DNA from: Pseudomonadota bacterium
Lineage (GTDB): Bacteria; Pseudomonadota; Gammaproteobacteria; Burkholderiales; Burkholderiaceae_C
NCBI GenBank assembly: GCA_018241225.1
Contig: JAFEEG010000045.1
Location: 1 to 60,644 of the forward strand
Reading direction: 5' to 3'
DNA length: 60,644 bases
The position numbers and the translations under genes are program-made. Below are positions 8,619 through 16,501 of the stretch, piece after piece (within the stretch, counting starts at the first letter, position 1; every line of letters starts with the position of its first letter). Under the pieces are notes generated by a model that did not search any database, was not told where the DNA came from, and saw only the letters and a list, made by a program, of their open reading frames with translations.

Positions 8619-9349
8619 ATGGTGATGCCGCCATCGGCCGCATAGGCCTGGCCGGTGACGAACTGGGCCTCATCGCTGGCCAGGAAGACGATGAGCGGTG
8701 CGATTTCTTCCGGCTGCGCCAGCCGCCCCATGGGCTGGCGCGCGATGAAGGCCTTGCGAGCCTCCACCGGATCGGCGTTCGCGTTGATGCGATCGGCCAG
8801 CGAAGGCGTATCGACCGTGCCGGGGCACACCGCATTGCAGCGCACGCCGCGCGTGACGTAGTCGGCCGCCACGCTCTTGGTCAGGCCCAGCACGGCCGCT
8901 TTGGTGGTGCCGTACACGCAGCGACTGGGCAGGCCCTTGATGCTCGAGCACACGCTGGCCATGTTGATGATGCTGCCGCGCCCGTTGGCCAGCATGCCGG
9001 GCAGCACCGCCTGGATGGCCCAGAACTGCGCGCGCACGTTCAGGTGAAAGGCGAACTCCAGCTGCTCGTCGGTGGCCTGGTCGATGGCGCCGTTGTGCAC
9101 CACGCCAGCGCAGTTGAACAGCACGTCCACCGCGGGCATGCGTGCCACCAGCACGCCGATGGCGGCCTTGTCCAGCACGTCGAGCCGCTCGGCCCGGATG
9201 TTGGCCACGCCCTTGAAGCGCTCCAGCAGCGATTCGTTCACGTCGGTGGCCCAGACCTGGGCACCTTCGGCCGCCAGCGCCAACGCGCTGGCATGGCCGA
9301 TGCCCTGGCCGGCCGCCGTGACCAGCGCCGTCTTGCCCTTGAGTCTCAT
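8615..9349 (-). CDS. SDR family oxidoreductase, 2-keto-3-deoxy-L-fuconate dehydrogenase type
   Basis: A 244-residue SDR starting at the ATG at 9349, preceded by a strong AAGGAG ribosome site; an upstream TTG-type extension was rejected. Cofactor motif TAAGQGIG lies at 11-18 and the catalytic residues are Ser132, Tyr146 and Lys150. The sequence, with its short linker DVNESLLERFKGV, resembles the bacterial 2-keto-3-deoxy-L-fuconate dehydrogenase / BDH2 group. It would produce the 2,4-diketo acid cleaved by the FAH-type hydrolase of the same operon. Regulation is likely by the FCD regulator transcribed divergently. Confidence 0.82.
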   Translation of the reverse strand: MRLKGKTALVTAAGQGIGHASALALAAEGAQVWATDVNESLLERFKGVANIRAERLDVLDKAAIGVLVARMPAVDVLFNCAGVVHNGAIDQATDEQLEFAFHLNVRAQFWAIQAVLPGMLANGRGSIINMASVCSSIKGLPSRCVYGTTKAAVLGLTKSVAADYVTRGVRCNAVCPGTVDTPSLADRINANADPVEARKAFIARQPMGRLAQPEEIAPLIVFLASDEAQFVTGQAYAADGGITI

Positions 9350-9418
9350 GTGATGGCTTCTCCTTGTTGCGCCCCTGCGGGTTAGGCCCGATGGGTGTGT
9401 GGCGTGACGCAGCGTATT

Positions 9419-9449
9419 CTGAATTGGTCTGACCACTTGTCCAATTCAG
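9419..9449. promoter_or_regulatory. Nested inverted repeats, probable FCD-GntR operator 1
   Basis: Perfect 9-bp arms CTGAATTGG (9419-9427) and CCAATTCAG (9441-9449) enclose a second perfect palindrome TGGTCTGACCA (9425-9435), which has the TGGTC-N-GACCA form known for FadR-subfamily regulators. It lies in the divergent promoter region between the SDR operon and the regulator gene. Confidence 0.75.
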
Positions 9450-9454
9450 GACAA
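9437..9454. promoter_or_regulatory. Inverted repeat, probable FCD-GntR operator 2
   Basis: TTGTCC (9437-9442) and GGACAA (9449-9454) form a perfect palindrome around AATTCA, overlapping the right part of the neighbouring site and ending 25 bases before the regulator's GTG start. A second, alternative binding site for the same regulator is the simplest reading. Confidence 0.6.
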
Positions 9455-9479
9455 CCCTTAACAATCCACAACTTCTCTC

Positions 9480-10211
9480 GTGCCACTTCAAATCGTCGAA
9501 CCCCAGCGCCTGTACCGCCAGATTGCCGACCAGCTTCGAGCGCTGATCGCCAAGGGCGAATTCGGCGTGGGCGCGCGCCTGCCGGCCGAGCGCGACCTGG
9601 CGCGCCAGTTGGGCGTGAGCCGTCCCTCGGTGCGCGAAGCGCTCATTGCGCTTGAAGTCGAAGGCTGGGTGGAGGTGCGCACCGGTTCGGGCGTGTACGT
9701 GCTCGAACGCCGCCAGAGCGCCGCCCCGGCCGTGCCGGCGGCTCAGGCCGAATGGGGGCCGCTCGAGCTGATTCGCGCACGCCGCATCGTGGAAGGCGAA
9801 ACCGCCGCCATCGCAGCGGTGCAGCGCAAGGGCCGCCACATCGACGCCATGACGCAGGCCATCGACGCCATGCGGGGCATGGCCGACGGCGGCGTGATGC
9901 CGCTGGATGGCGACCGCGCCTTTCACCTGGCCATCGTCGATGCCTGCGACAACGCGGTGCTGACCGAGACGGTGCTGGGCTTCTGGGACTCGCGCAAGGG
10001 CCCCATCTTCACCCGCCTGGGCGGCTACTTCGAAACGGTGAAGTCCTGGCGCAGCGCCATTGCCGAACACGAGGCCATTCGCGACGCCATTGCGGCGCGC
10101 GATGCCGACGCCGCACGCGCGGCCATGCACCTTCACATGGACAAATCACACCAACGCTTCTCGGCCAGCTGGCGTCGCGCTAAGCCGGGCGAGCCCCACA
10201 CAACGTCCTGA
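9480..10211 (+). CDS. GntR family regulator, FadR/FCD subfamily
   Basis: A 243-residue regulator with a GTG start. The winged helix-turn-helix occupies about residues 8-76 (RLYRQIADQLRALIAKG, LPAERDLARQLGVSRPSVREAL, VRTGSGVYV) and the all-helical FCD ligand domain about 95-230. FCD regulators usually bind sugar acids or other organic acids. It lies divergent to the SDR/hydrolase operon and heads the altronate-dehydratase operon, so it is well placed to control both from the palindromes in the intergenic region. Confidence 0.9.
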   Translation: MPLQIVEPQRLYRQIADQLRALIAKGEFGVGARLPAERDLARQLGVSRPSVREALIALEVEGWVEVRTGSGVYVLERRQSAAPAVPAAQAEWGPLELIRARRIVEGETAAIAAVQRKGRHIDAMTQAIDAMRGMADGGVMPLDGDRAFHLAIVDACDNAVLTETVLGFWDSRKGPIFTRLGGYFETVKSWRSAIAEHEAIRDAIAARDADAARAAMHLHMDKSHQRFSASWRRAKPGEPHTTS

Positions 10212-10234
10212 CCGGGCGAAAGAAAGCCCCCCAC

Positions 10235-11773
10235 ATGAATCCATTCATCCGACTCCATCCCGCCGACGACGTGCTCATCGCGCGCAGCCAACTGGTCGGC
10301 GGCACCCAGGTCGAGGGCGTCACCGCCCGCGGCCTGATCCCGCCAGGCCACAAGATCGCGGTGCATGCCATTGCGCAAGGCGCGCCGGTGCGGCGCTACA
10401 ACCAGATCATCGGCTTTGCCAGCCGCCCCATCGAGGCCGGCGAGCACGTGCACACGCACAACCTCGACATGGGCCCCGACAAGGGCGCCGTCACGGAAGG
10501 TTTTGTGCGCGACTACGCCTTCGGCGCCGACGTGAAGCCCGTGCCAGCACGGCGCGAAGCCACCTTCATGGGCATCAAGCGCGCCGACGGGCGCGTGGCC
10601 ACGCGCAACTACATCGGCGTGCTGACCAGCGTGAACTGCTCGGCCACCGCCGCGCGCGCCATTGCCGATCACTTTTCGCGCAAGACCAACCCGGGCGTGC
10701 TGGCCGCCTACCCCAACGTGGATGGCGTGGTCGCGCTCACCCACGGCACGGGCTGCGGCATGGATGCGCAGGGCCTGGGCATGCAGATCCTGGAGCGCAC
10801 GCTGACCGGCTATGCCACGCATGCCAACTTCGCCGGCGTGCTGGTGGTGGGCCTGGGCTGCGAGGCCAACCAGATCAATGCGTGGCTGGCCACCGGCCAC
10901 CTGGCCGAGGGCGAGAACTTCCGCACTTTCAACATTCAGGACACCGGCGGCACGCGCAAGACGGTGGAAAAGGGCATTGCCCTCATCAACGAGATGCTGC
11001 CGCGCGCCAATGCGGTCAAGCGCGAACCGTGCAGCGCCAGCCACATCACCATCGGGCTGCAATGCGGCGGCTCGGACGGGTACTCGGGCATCAGCGCCAA
11101 CCCCGCCCTGGGCGCCGCGGTAGACCTGCTGGTGGCACACGGCGGCACCGCCATCCTGTCAGAAACGCCGGAGATCTATGGCGCAGAACACCTGCTCACT
11201 CGCCGCGCAGTGCGGCGCGAGGTGGGAGAGAAGCTGGTCTCGCGCATCAAGTGGTGGGAGCACTACACCGAGATCAACCAGGGCGAGATGAACAACAACC
11301 CCTCGCCCGGCAACAAGGCCGGAGGCCTGACCACCATCCTGGAAAAGTCGCTGGGCGCGGTGGCCAAGGGCGGCACCTCCAACCTGGAGGCGGTGTACGA
11401 GTACGCCGAGCCCGTGACGGCGCACGGTTTCGTCTACATGGACACGCCCGGCTACGACCCGGTGAGCGCCACGGGCCAGGTGGCTGGCGGCGCCAACATG
11501 ATCTGCTTTACCACCGGCCGCGGCTCGGCCTACGGCTGCGCGCCCTCCCCTTCGCTCAAGCTGGCCACCAACAGCACTCTGTGGAAGCGCCAGGAAGAGG
11601 ACATGGACATCAACTGCGGCGAGATCGTCGACGGCACCGTCTCCATCCAGGAAATGGGCCAGCGCATCTTCGAACTGGTGCTGGCCACCGCATCAGGCGA
11701 GCACAGCAAGAGCGAGCAGCATGGCTACGGGCAGAACGAATTCGTGCCCTGGCAAGTCGGCGCCGTCATGTAA
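10235..11773 (+). CDS. UxaA family hydro-lyase (altronate/galactarate dehydratase type)
   Basis: A 512-residue protein with an N-terminal SAF-like domain (about 1-95) fused to the large UxaA/GarD dehydratase domain (GCGMDAQGLG, GLGCEANQI, GLQCGGSDGYSGI, TGRGSAYG). These iron-dependent enzymes dehydrate aldonic or aldaric acids to 2-keto-3-deoxy acids. It follows the FCD regulator by 23 bases. The exact sugar acid is not identifiable; altronate, galactarate or a deoxy-aldonate are all possible. As the only dehydratase in the block it is the likely entry step for the SDR and FAH-type enzymes. Confidence 0.87.
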   Translation: MNPFIRLHPADDVLIARSQLVGGTQVEGVTARGLIPPGHKIAVHAIAQGAPVRRYNQIIGFASRPIEAGEHVHTHNLDMGPDKGAVTEGFVRDYAFGADVKPVPARREATFMGIKRADGRVATRNYIGVLTSVNCSATAARAIADHFSRKTNPGVLAAYPNVDGVVALTHGTGCGMDAQGLGMQILERTLTGYATHANFAGVLVVGLGCEANQINAWLATGHLAEGENFRTFNIQDTGGTRKTVEKGIALINEMLPRANAVKREPCSASHITIGLQCGGSDGYSGISANPALGAAVDLLVAHGGTAILSETPEIYGAEHLLTRRAVRREVGEKLVSRIKWWEHYTEINQGEMNNNPSPGNKAGGLTTILEKSLGAVAKGGTSNLEAVYEYAEPVTAHGFVYMDTPGYDPVSATGQVAGGANMICFTTGRGSAYGCAPSPSLKLATNSTLWKRQEEDMDINCGEIVDGTVSIQEMGQRIFELVLATASGEHSKSEQHGYGQNEFVPWQVGAVM

Positions 11774-11781
11774 GGATCAGC

Positions 11782-12849
11782 ATGTCAAGAACACTCCCCG
11801 CATCCCGACTGCGCACGCAAGTCGCCTCCATCATCGAAGGCGCCGGCAGCTCGCCCGCCGAGGCGCGCCAGGTGGCCGAGAACCTGGTGCTGGCCAACCT
11901 GAGCGGCCACGACTCGCACGGCATCGGCATGGTGCCGCGTTATGTGGACGCAGCGGCCGAGGGCGGCCTGAAGCCCAATTCAAGCATCAAGGTGCAACTC
12001 GACACGGGCAGCCTGCTCACGCTGGACGGCCAGCGCGGCTATGGACAGATCGTGGGCGTGCAGGCCATGCAGATGGGCATCGAGCGCGCCAAGGCGCACG
12101 GCAGCTGCATCATGACGCTGGGCCATGTGCACCATCTGGGCCGCATTGGGCACTTTGCCGAAATGGCAACGGCGCAAGGGCTGGTGTCGATGCACTTCGT
12201 CAACGTGCTCTCGCGGCCGGTGGTGGCGCCCTGGGGCGGCGGCGACGGGCGTTTTGGCACCAACCCCTGCTGCATCGGCATTCCGCTGGCCGGGGCAGAA
12301 CCCTTCCTGCTGGACTTTGCCACCAGCCGGGTGGCGCAGGGCAAGATGCGCGTGGCATACAACAAGGGCGAGAAGGTGGGGCCGGGCCATCTCATCGACG
12401 AACACGGCGCACCCACCGACAACCCGGGCGTAGTGGTCGTGCCGCAGTCCAACGGCCTCTTCGGTGCGCTCATGACCTTCGGCGAGCACAAGGGTTACGG
12501 CATGGCCGTGGCCTGCGAGCTGCTGGGCGGCGCGCTCACCGGGGGCGGAACCTGGCACCGGCCGGCGGACGCGGCACGCACGGTGCTCAACGGCATGCTC
12601 ACCGTGCTGATCGATCCGGCCAGGCTGGGCACGCAGCAGGGCTTTGAAGCCGAGGCGCACGCTTTTGTCGACTGGCTGCGCCAGAGCCCGCCGGGCGCCG
12701 GCTTCGACGGCGTGATGATCGCCGGCGAACCCGAGCGCAAGGCACGCGCGGCGCGCGAGCGCGATGGCATCTGGGTGGACGATGCCACCTGGGCTGAGAT
12801 CGTGGCAGCCGGCGCCAAGGTGGGCGTTTCGATTCCCGCAGGCGCCTGA
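11782..12849 (+). CDS. Ldh family (malate/L-lactate dehydrogenase type) oxidoreductase
   Basis: A 355-residue member of the NAD(P)-dependent Ldh_2 family, unrelated to classical lactate dehydrogenase. Family segments visible are NLVLANLSGHDSHGIGMVPRY near the N-terminus, GHVHHLGRIGHFAEMA around residue 115, FGTNPCCIGIPL and DFATSRVAQGK. It starts 8 bases after the dehydratase stop and is in the same operon. It probably interconverts a 2-hydroxy acid and a 2-keto acid released by the pathway. Confidence 0.88.
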   Translation: MSRTLPASRLRTQVASIIEGAGSSPAEARQVAENLVLANLSGHDSHGIGMVPRYVDAAAEGGLKPNSSIKVQLDTGSLLTLDGQRGYGQIVGVQAMQMGIERAKAHGSCIMTLGHVHHLGRIGHFAEMATAQGLVSMHFVNVLSRPVVAPWGGGDGRFGTNPCCIGIPLAGAEPFLLDFATSRVAQGKMRVAYNKGEKVGPGHLIDEHGAPTDNPGVVVVPQSNGLFGALMTFGEHKGYGMAVACELLGGALTGGGTWHRPADAARTVLNGMLTVLIDPARLGTQQGFEAEAHAFVDWLRQSPPGAGFDGVMIAGEPERKARAARERDGIWVDDATWAEIVAAGAKVGVSIPAGA

Positions 12850-12868
12850 GGCAGTAGTTGGCGCGGCC

Positions 12869-13858
12869 TCAGGGCCGCGCCATGCGCACGCACAGCTCGA
12901 AGGCGCGCTGCAGCCCTTCGACGTTGGCCACGCCCTTGCCAGCGATGTCGAAGGCGCTGCCGCTGGCCGAGGTGGCCACCGGCACCGGCAAGCCGCCGTG
13001 CAGGGTCACGCCCTGCTCGAAGCCCATGAGCTTCATCGCGATCTGGCCCTGGTCGTGGTACATCGACACCACTGCGTCGAAGTCACCACGCCGCGCGCCG
13101 ATGAACACCGTGTCGGGCGAGTAGGGTCCGCGCGCATCGATGCCCTGCCCTTGCAGCGCGAGCACAGCCGGCTCGATGACCTCGATTTCCTCGCGGCCGA
13201 TGGAGCCGCCATCGCCCGCATGCGGATTCAACCCCGACACCGCGATACGCGGCGCCGCCACGCCCGCGCCGCGCAGGGCATCGTCGATGATGTGCACCGC
13301 GTCGTGGATGGCAGGCCCGGTGATGAGGGAGGCCACGTCCCTGAGCGGCACATGCGAGGTCACGCGCGAGGTCCACAGCTTGCCGGTGATGTTGAATTCG
13401 CAGACAAAGCCGTGCACGTCCAGCCGTTCCTGCATGTGGCGCAGCTCGTCTTCCTGCGTGAGCCCGCCTAGACGCAACGAGTGCTTGTTGAAGGGCGCGA
13501 AGACGATGCCGTCCACCTTCTTGCGGCGCACACCGTCGCACGCCAGCTGCAGGGCCTCGAAAGCGGCGCGGCCGGAGTGCGCATTCGACTCGCCCAGCGT
13601 GGGCGCCCGGCCCTGCATCGTGTCTTGCACCAGCAGGCTCACGCGGCCCTGCTCGAAGCGCAGCGCATCGAGGCTGTCGAGCCGCAGCACATCGAGCTGG
13701 TGCTGCGCAATGCGCTCGCCCGATTGAAGTGCCAGCGGATCGGCAATCAGCAGCAGGTTGGCCGCCTCACGGTTGTGCGGCCTCGCCAACAATTTCACCG
13801 CCATTTCGGGACCGATGCCGCTGGCATCGCCCAGCAGCACGGCAATCGTGGGTTTCAT
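12869..13858 (-). CDS. PdxA family dehydrogenase (4-hydroxythreonine-4-phosphate dehydrogenase type)
   Basis: A 329-residue PdxA-fold NAD-dependent enzyme starting at MKPTIAVLLGDASGIGPEMA; longer upstream readings run into the binding-protein gene and were rejected. The metal site segment MYHDQGQIAMKLMGF and GGLPVPVATSASGSAFDIAGKG are typical. In catabolic clusters the PdxA2 branch oxidises 4-phospho-threonate or -erythronate, and the partner DUF1537 kinase is not in this window. Given its place downstream of a solute-binding protein gene and opposite sugar-acid genes, a catabolic PdxA2-like role is more likely than vitamin B6 synthesis. Confidence 0.85.
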   Translation of the reverse strand: MKPTIAVLLGDASGIGPEMAVKLLARPHNREAANLLLIADPLALQSGERIAQHQLDVLRLDSLDALRFEQGRVSLLVQDTMQGRAPTLGESNAHSGRAAFEALQLACDGVRRKKVDGIVFAPFNKHSLRLGGLTQEDELRHMQERLDVHGFVCEFNITGKLWTSRVTSHVPLRDVASLITGPAIHDAVHIIDDALRGAGVAAPRIAVSGLNPHAGDGGSIGREEIEVIEPAVLALQGQGIDARGPYSPDTVFIGARRGDFDAVVSMYHDQGQIAMKLMGFEQGVTLHGGLPVPVATSASGSAFDIAGKGVANVEGLQRAFELCVRMARP

Positions 13859-13887
13859 CTTGGTCCTTTGACTTGTCGCAGTGCCGC

Positions 13888-14898
13888 TCACTCGGCGCGC
13901 ATGCCGGTGTCGCGCACCAGCTTGCCGTAGCGCTCGAACTCCGACCGGTTCATGTCGGCGAAGGGCCCCGTGCCCATCACCTTGATCTCGCCGCCCAGGC
14001 CCTTGATGCGGTCCTGCACATCGGGCATGCCCAGGCTTTGCGTCAGGGTGGAGGCCAGTTGCTCGACGGCAGCACGCGGCGTTCCGCCGGTGACGTACAG
14101 GCCATACCAGGTGTCGACGTCGGCCCCGCTCACGCCGGACTCGGCCAGCGTGGGCACATCGGGCAGTTCGCCAATGCGTTTGGACGCCGCCACCGCCAGC
14201 GCGCGGAACTTGCCGGCACGGATCTGGCCCATGGCCGAGGAGGTGCTGTCGAACATCATCTCGACGCTGCCGCCAATGATGTCCAGGTGCGCCTGCGAGC
14301 TGCCGCGGTAGGGCACGTGGATCGCCTTGGTGCCGGTGACGAAGGTAAAGGCCTCCCCCGCCACGTGCTGCGTGCTGCCGATGCCCGAGGAGGCATACCG
14401 AAACGCGCCGGGCTTGGCGCGCATGGCCGAAAGAAGGTCTTGCACGCTGCGATAGGGTGCGTCCACCGGCACGATCAACACGTTGGGCATGACCGCCACC
14501 AGGCCCACCGGCTGCAGGTCCTTGAGCGGGTCGTACTTGAGCTTGAGCAGGTGGGGCGCCACCGCCTGGCCTGTGTTGGTGGCCAGCAGCAGCGTACTGC
14601 CGTCCGGCGGCGCGTGGGCGGCAAGATCGGCCGCAATGGTGTTGGAGGCGCCGGGCCGGTTTTCCACCACCACCGGCTGCCCGAGCGCGGGGCTGAACTT
14701 GTCGGCCAGTAGGCGCGCAAGGATGTCGGTGCCACCGCCCGGCGAGGCCCCCACCAGGATGCGAAGCGGCTTGTCCGGATAGCGGGCATCGGCTGCCAGG
14801 CCAAGCAATGGCGTGGGCGCCAGCAATATGGCGGCCAGGCCGCGCAGGGCCGCGCGACGCGGCGGGCACGCAAGGGTCATGGGGCTTGTCTCCGTCAT
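13888..14898 (-). CDS. Bug/TctC-type periplasmic solute-binding protein
   Basis: A 336-residue secreted receptor of the tripartite tricarboxylate transporter family. I chose the ATG at 14898 (preceded by AAGAAAGAA); a second ATG lies at 14880. The signal sequence spans roughly residues 8-35 with a basic RRAALRG start. The mature part shows YPDKPLRILVGASPGGGTDILAR and PNVLIVPVDAPYRSVQDLL, family hallmarks. No TctA/TctB membrane genes are present here, common for the many orphan Bug proteins of Comamonadaceae. It is co-directed with the pdxA-like gene 29 bases downstream. Confidence 0.9.
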   Translation of the reverse strand: MTETSPMTLACPPRRAALRGLAAILLAPTPLLGLAADARYPDKPLRILVGASPGGGTDILARLLADKFSPALGQPVVVENRPGASNTIAADLAAHAPPDGSTLLLATNTGQAVAPHLLKLKYDPLKDLQPVGLVAVMPNVLIVPVDAPYRSVQDLLSAMRAKPGAFRYASSGIGSTQHVAGEAFTFVTGTKAIHVPYRGSSQAHLDIIGGSVEMMFDSTSSAMGQIRAGKFRALAVAASKRIGELPDVPTLAESGVSGADVDTWYGLYVTGGTPRAAVEQLASTLTQSLGMPDVQDRIKGLGGEIKVMGTGPFADMNRSEFERYGKLVRDTGMRAE

Positions 14899-14969
14899 GG
14901 TTCTTTCTTGTTGCGCTTTCAGCTTAGGGATGTCCGCCATTCCAATCCAATCAATTGTTCTGAAGGATT

Positions 14970-14987
14970 CATATACGCACGTATATG
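14970..14987. promoter_or_regulatory. Palindrome overlapping the LysR start codon
   Basis: CATATACG (14970-14977) and CGTATATG (14980-14987) are perfect 8-bp arms around CA, in the divergent gap between the binding-protein gene and the LysR gene. The right arm includes the regulator's ATG. It fits a LysR autoregulatory operator, and may also control the divergent transporter/pdxA operon. Confidence 0.65.
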
Positions 14988-15923
14988 ACAGAGAACATTC
15001 CCGGCTTTGCCTCCACACGCCTGCTACTGCGCTTGCGCACGCGGCAATGGGTCTTGCTGGCTCTGCTGGACCAGCACCGCCACTTGGGCCGCGCGGCAGC
15101 GGCCATGAACATTAGCCAGCCGGCCGCCACCAAGCTACTGCAACAGTTGGAAGAAACCTTTGGCGTGCCGCTGTTCGAGCGCAAGGCGCGCGGCATGGCA
15201 CCTACGCCGTATGGCGAGGCACTGGTTCGCCATGCGCGCTGGGTGCTGACCGATTTCGGCGTGGTGTGCGAAGAACTGGAAGCGCTGCGTTCGGGCCTGA
15301 GCGGTTCGCTGCGCATCGGCAGCGTGCCGGGCGCGGTGCCCGAGCTACTGGCGCCCGCGCTGGTGGCCTACCAGCGCCAGCACGAACGCGTGGCGGTGAG
15401 CGTGGTGGTGGACACCAGCGACGTGATGCTGCGCCAGCTGGCGCGCGGCGAGGTCGACCTGATGCTGGGCCGGCTCACCGAGGACCACAGCGCCGACGAC
15501 TTCGACAGCGTGCCGCTGCTGGGAGAAGACCAGGTGGTGGTGGTGCGCAAGGGGCATCCGCTGCTGAGGCGCAAGTCGGTCACGCTGCACGAGCTGGTGC
15601 AGTGGCCGTGGCTGCTGCAGCCGCCCGGCTCGCCGCAGCGCGGCCGCTTCGAGGCGGCGCTGCGCGAGGCGGGCATTCGCGAACGGCTGCGAGTGACGGA
15701 GACCGCATCGCCCATTGCGATGACGGCGCTGCTCGAACATTCCGACATGGCGGCGGTGATGCCCGCCTCGCAGGCCGCGCACTATGCGCGCCTGGGCCTG
15801 CTGCAGGTACTGTCGGCGGAGGTGCCGATGCGGGTGCCGCCCATCTACCTGATCACGCGGCGGGCGCACAGCTTGTCGCCGGCGGCGAGCGCGTTCGTGG
15901 CGCTGCTTCGGCCCAGCAGCTGA
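14985..15923 (+). CDS. LysR family transcriptional regulator
   Basis: A 312-residue LysR regulator. The N-terminal helix-turn-helix is visible at about residues 22-75 (LLALLDQHRHLGRAAAAMNISQPAATKLLQQLEETFGVPLFER) and the periplasmic-binding-like effector domain follows (SLRIGSVPGAVPELLAPAL). The first residues precede the helix-turn-helix by more than usual, so an internal start is possible but no better one is seen. It is divergent from the solute-binding protein gene, the standard arrangement of a LysR regulator with its target. Confidence 0.92.
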   Translation: MTENIPGFASTRLLLRLRTRQWVLLALLDQHRHLGRAAAAMNISQPAATKLLQQLEETFGVPLFERKARGMAPTPYGEALVRHARWVLTDFGVVCEELEALRSGLSGSLRIGSVPGAVPELLAPALVAYQRQHERVAVSVVVDTSDVMLRQLARGEVDLMLGRLTEDHSADDFDSVPLLGEDQVVVVRKGHPLLRRKSVTLHELVQWPWLLQPPGSPQRGRFEAALREAGIRERLRVTETASPIAMTALLEHSDMAAVMPASQAAHYARLGLLQVLSAEVPMRVPPIYLITRRAHSLSPAASAFVALLRPSS

Positions 15924-15956
15924 GCCACTCCACGAACTGTTTCAAATGCCGCCATT

Positions 15957-15974
15957 GCAGCGCAGCGGCGCTGC
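15957..15974 (+). terminator. GC-rich hairpin after the LysR gene
   Basis: Perfect arms GCAGCGC (15957-15963) and GCGCTGC (15968-15974) with loop AGCG, 34 bases past the LysR stop. There is no T-run, so termination is uncertain. Confidence 0.35.
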
Positions 15975-16045
15975 GCTAAGGTTGGCGGCAAGCCCGTTGC
16001 GCATGGGGCGCGCGGGCCGACACCTCAACTTCTCCAGGAGGAAGT

Positions 16046-16477
16046 ATGAACAAGACTGCTTGGCTGCGCACTGCTCGATGCACCCTGCTGGCCGCCTCGG
16101 CCTGCGCGACACTGACCTTCGCGCAGGCGCAGAGCCTCGATTCGCTCAAGGGCCTGGCTGGTGGCGCCGGCGGTTCGCTGAGCTCGCTCGGCGGCGTGTC
16201 GTCGGGCAGCATGGGTAATGCCGCCGGCATCATCGAGTACTGCCTGAAGAACAAGTACCTGGGCGGCTCGGGCGTGTCGCAGGTCAAGGACGGACTGCTG
16301 GGCAAGATGCCAGGCGGGCAGGCCGCCGCCCAGAAGGACAGGGGCTACCTCGACGGTGCCAAGGGGCTCATTACCGGCAGCGACGGCAAGAAGACCGACC
16401 TGACCAGCGGCATGACCGACTCCATCAAGAAGCAGGCCTGCGAACTCGTGTTGAAGCAGGGCCAGTCCTTCCTGTAG
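16046..16477 (+). CDS. DUF2501 family secreted protein (YjjA-like)
   Basis: A 143-residue protein with a signal peptide (about 1-28, cleavage after TFAQA) and a DUF2501 domain: glycine/serine-rich start, then AGIIEYCLKNKYLGGSG and a C-terminal KKQACELVLKQGQSFL. Two cysteines (in EYCLKN and KQACEL) could form a disulfide. A strong AGGAGGAAG ribosome site precedes the ATG. It is monocistronic and convergent with katG. The family's function is unknown; E. coli YjjA is the known relative. Confidence 0.85.
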   Translation: MNKTAWLRTARCTLLAASACATLTFAQAQSLDSLKGLAGGAGGSLSSLGGVSSGSMGNAAGIIEYCLKNKYLGGSGVSQVKDGLLGKMPGGQAAAQKDRGYLDGAKGLITGSDGKKTDLTSGMTDSIKKQACELVLKQGQSFL

Positions 16478-16501
16478 GACCGGCCCCTCGAACCCGGCCG
16501 C

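Noticed and set aside
10060..12849. A 929-residue plus-strand reading frame spanning several genes
   Set aside because: Its first two thirds are out of frame with the altronate-dehydratase-type gene; only the end, from 11782, is the real Ldh-family gene.
14899..15018. Upstream extension of the Bug receptor by 40 residues
   Set aside because: It would overlap the LysR start and put residues before the signal peptide; the ATG at 14898 has a fitting ribosome site.
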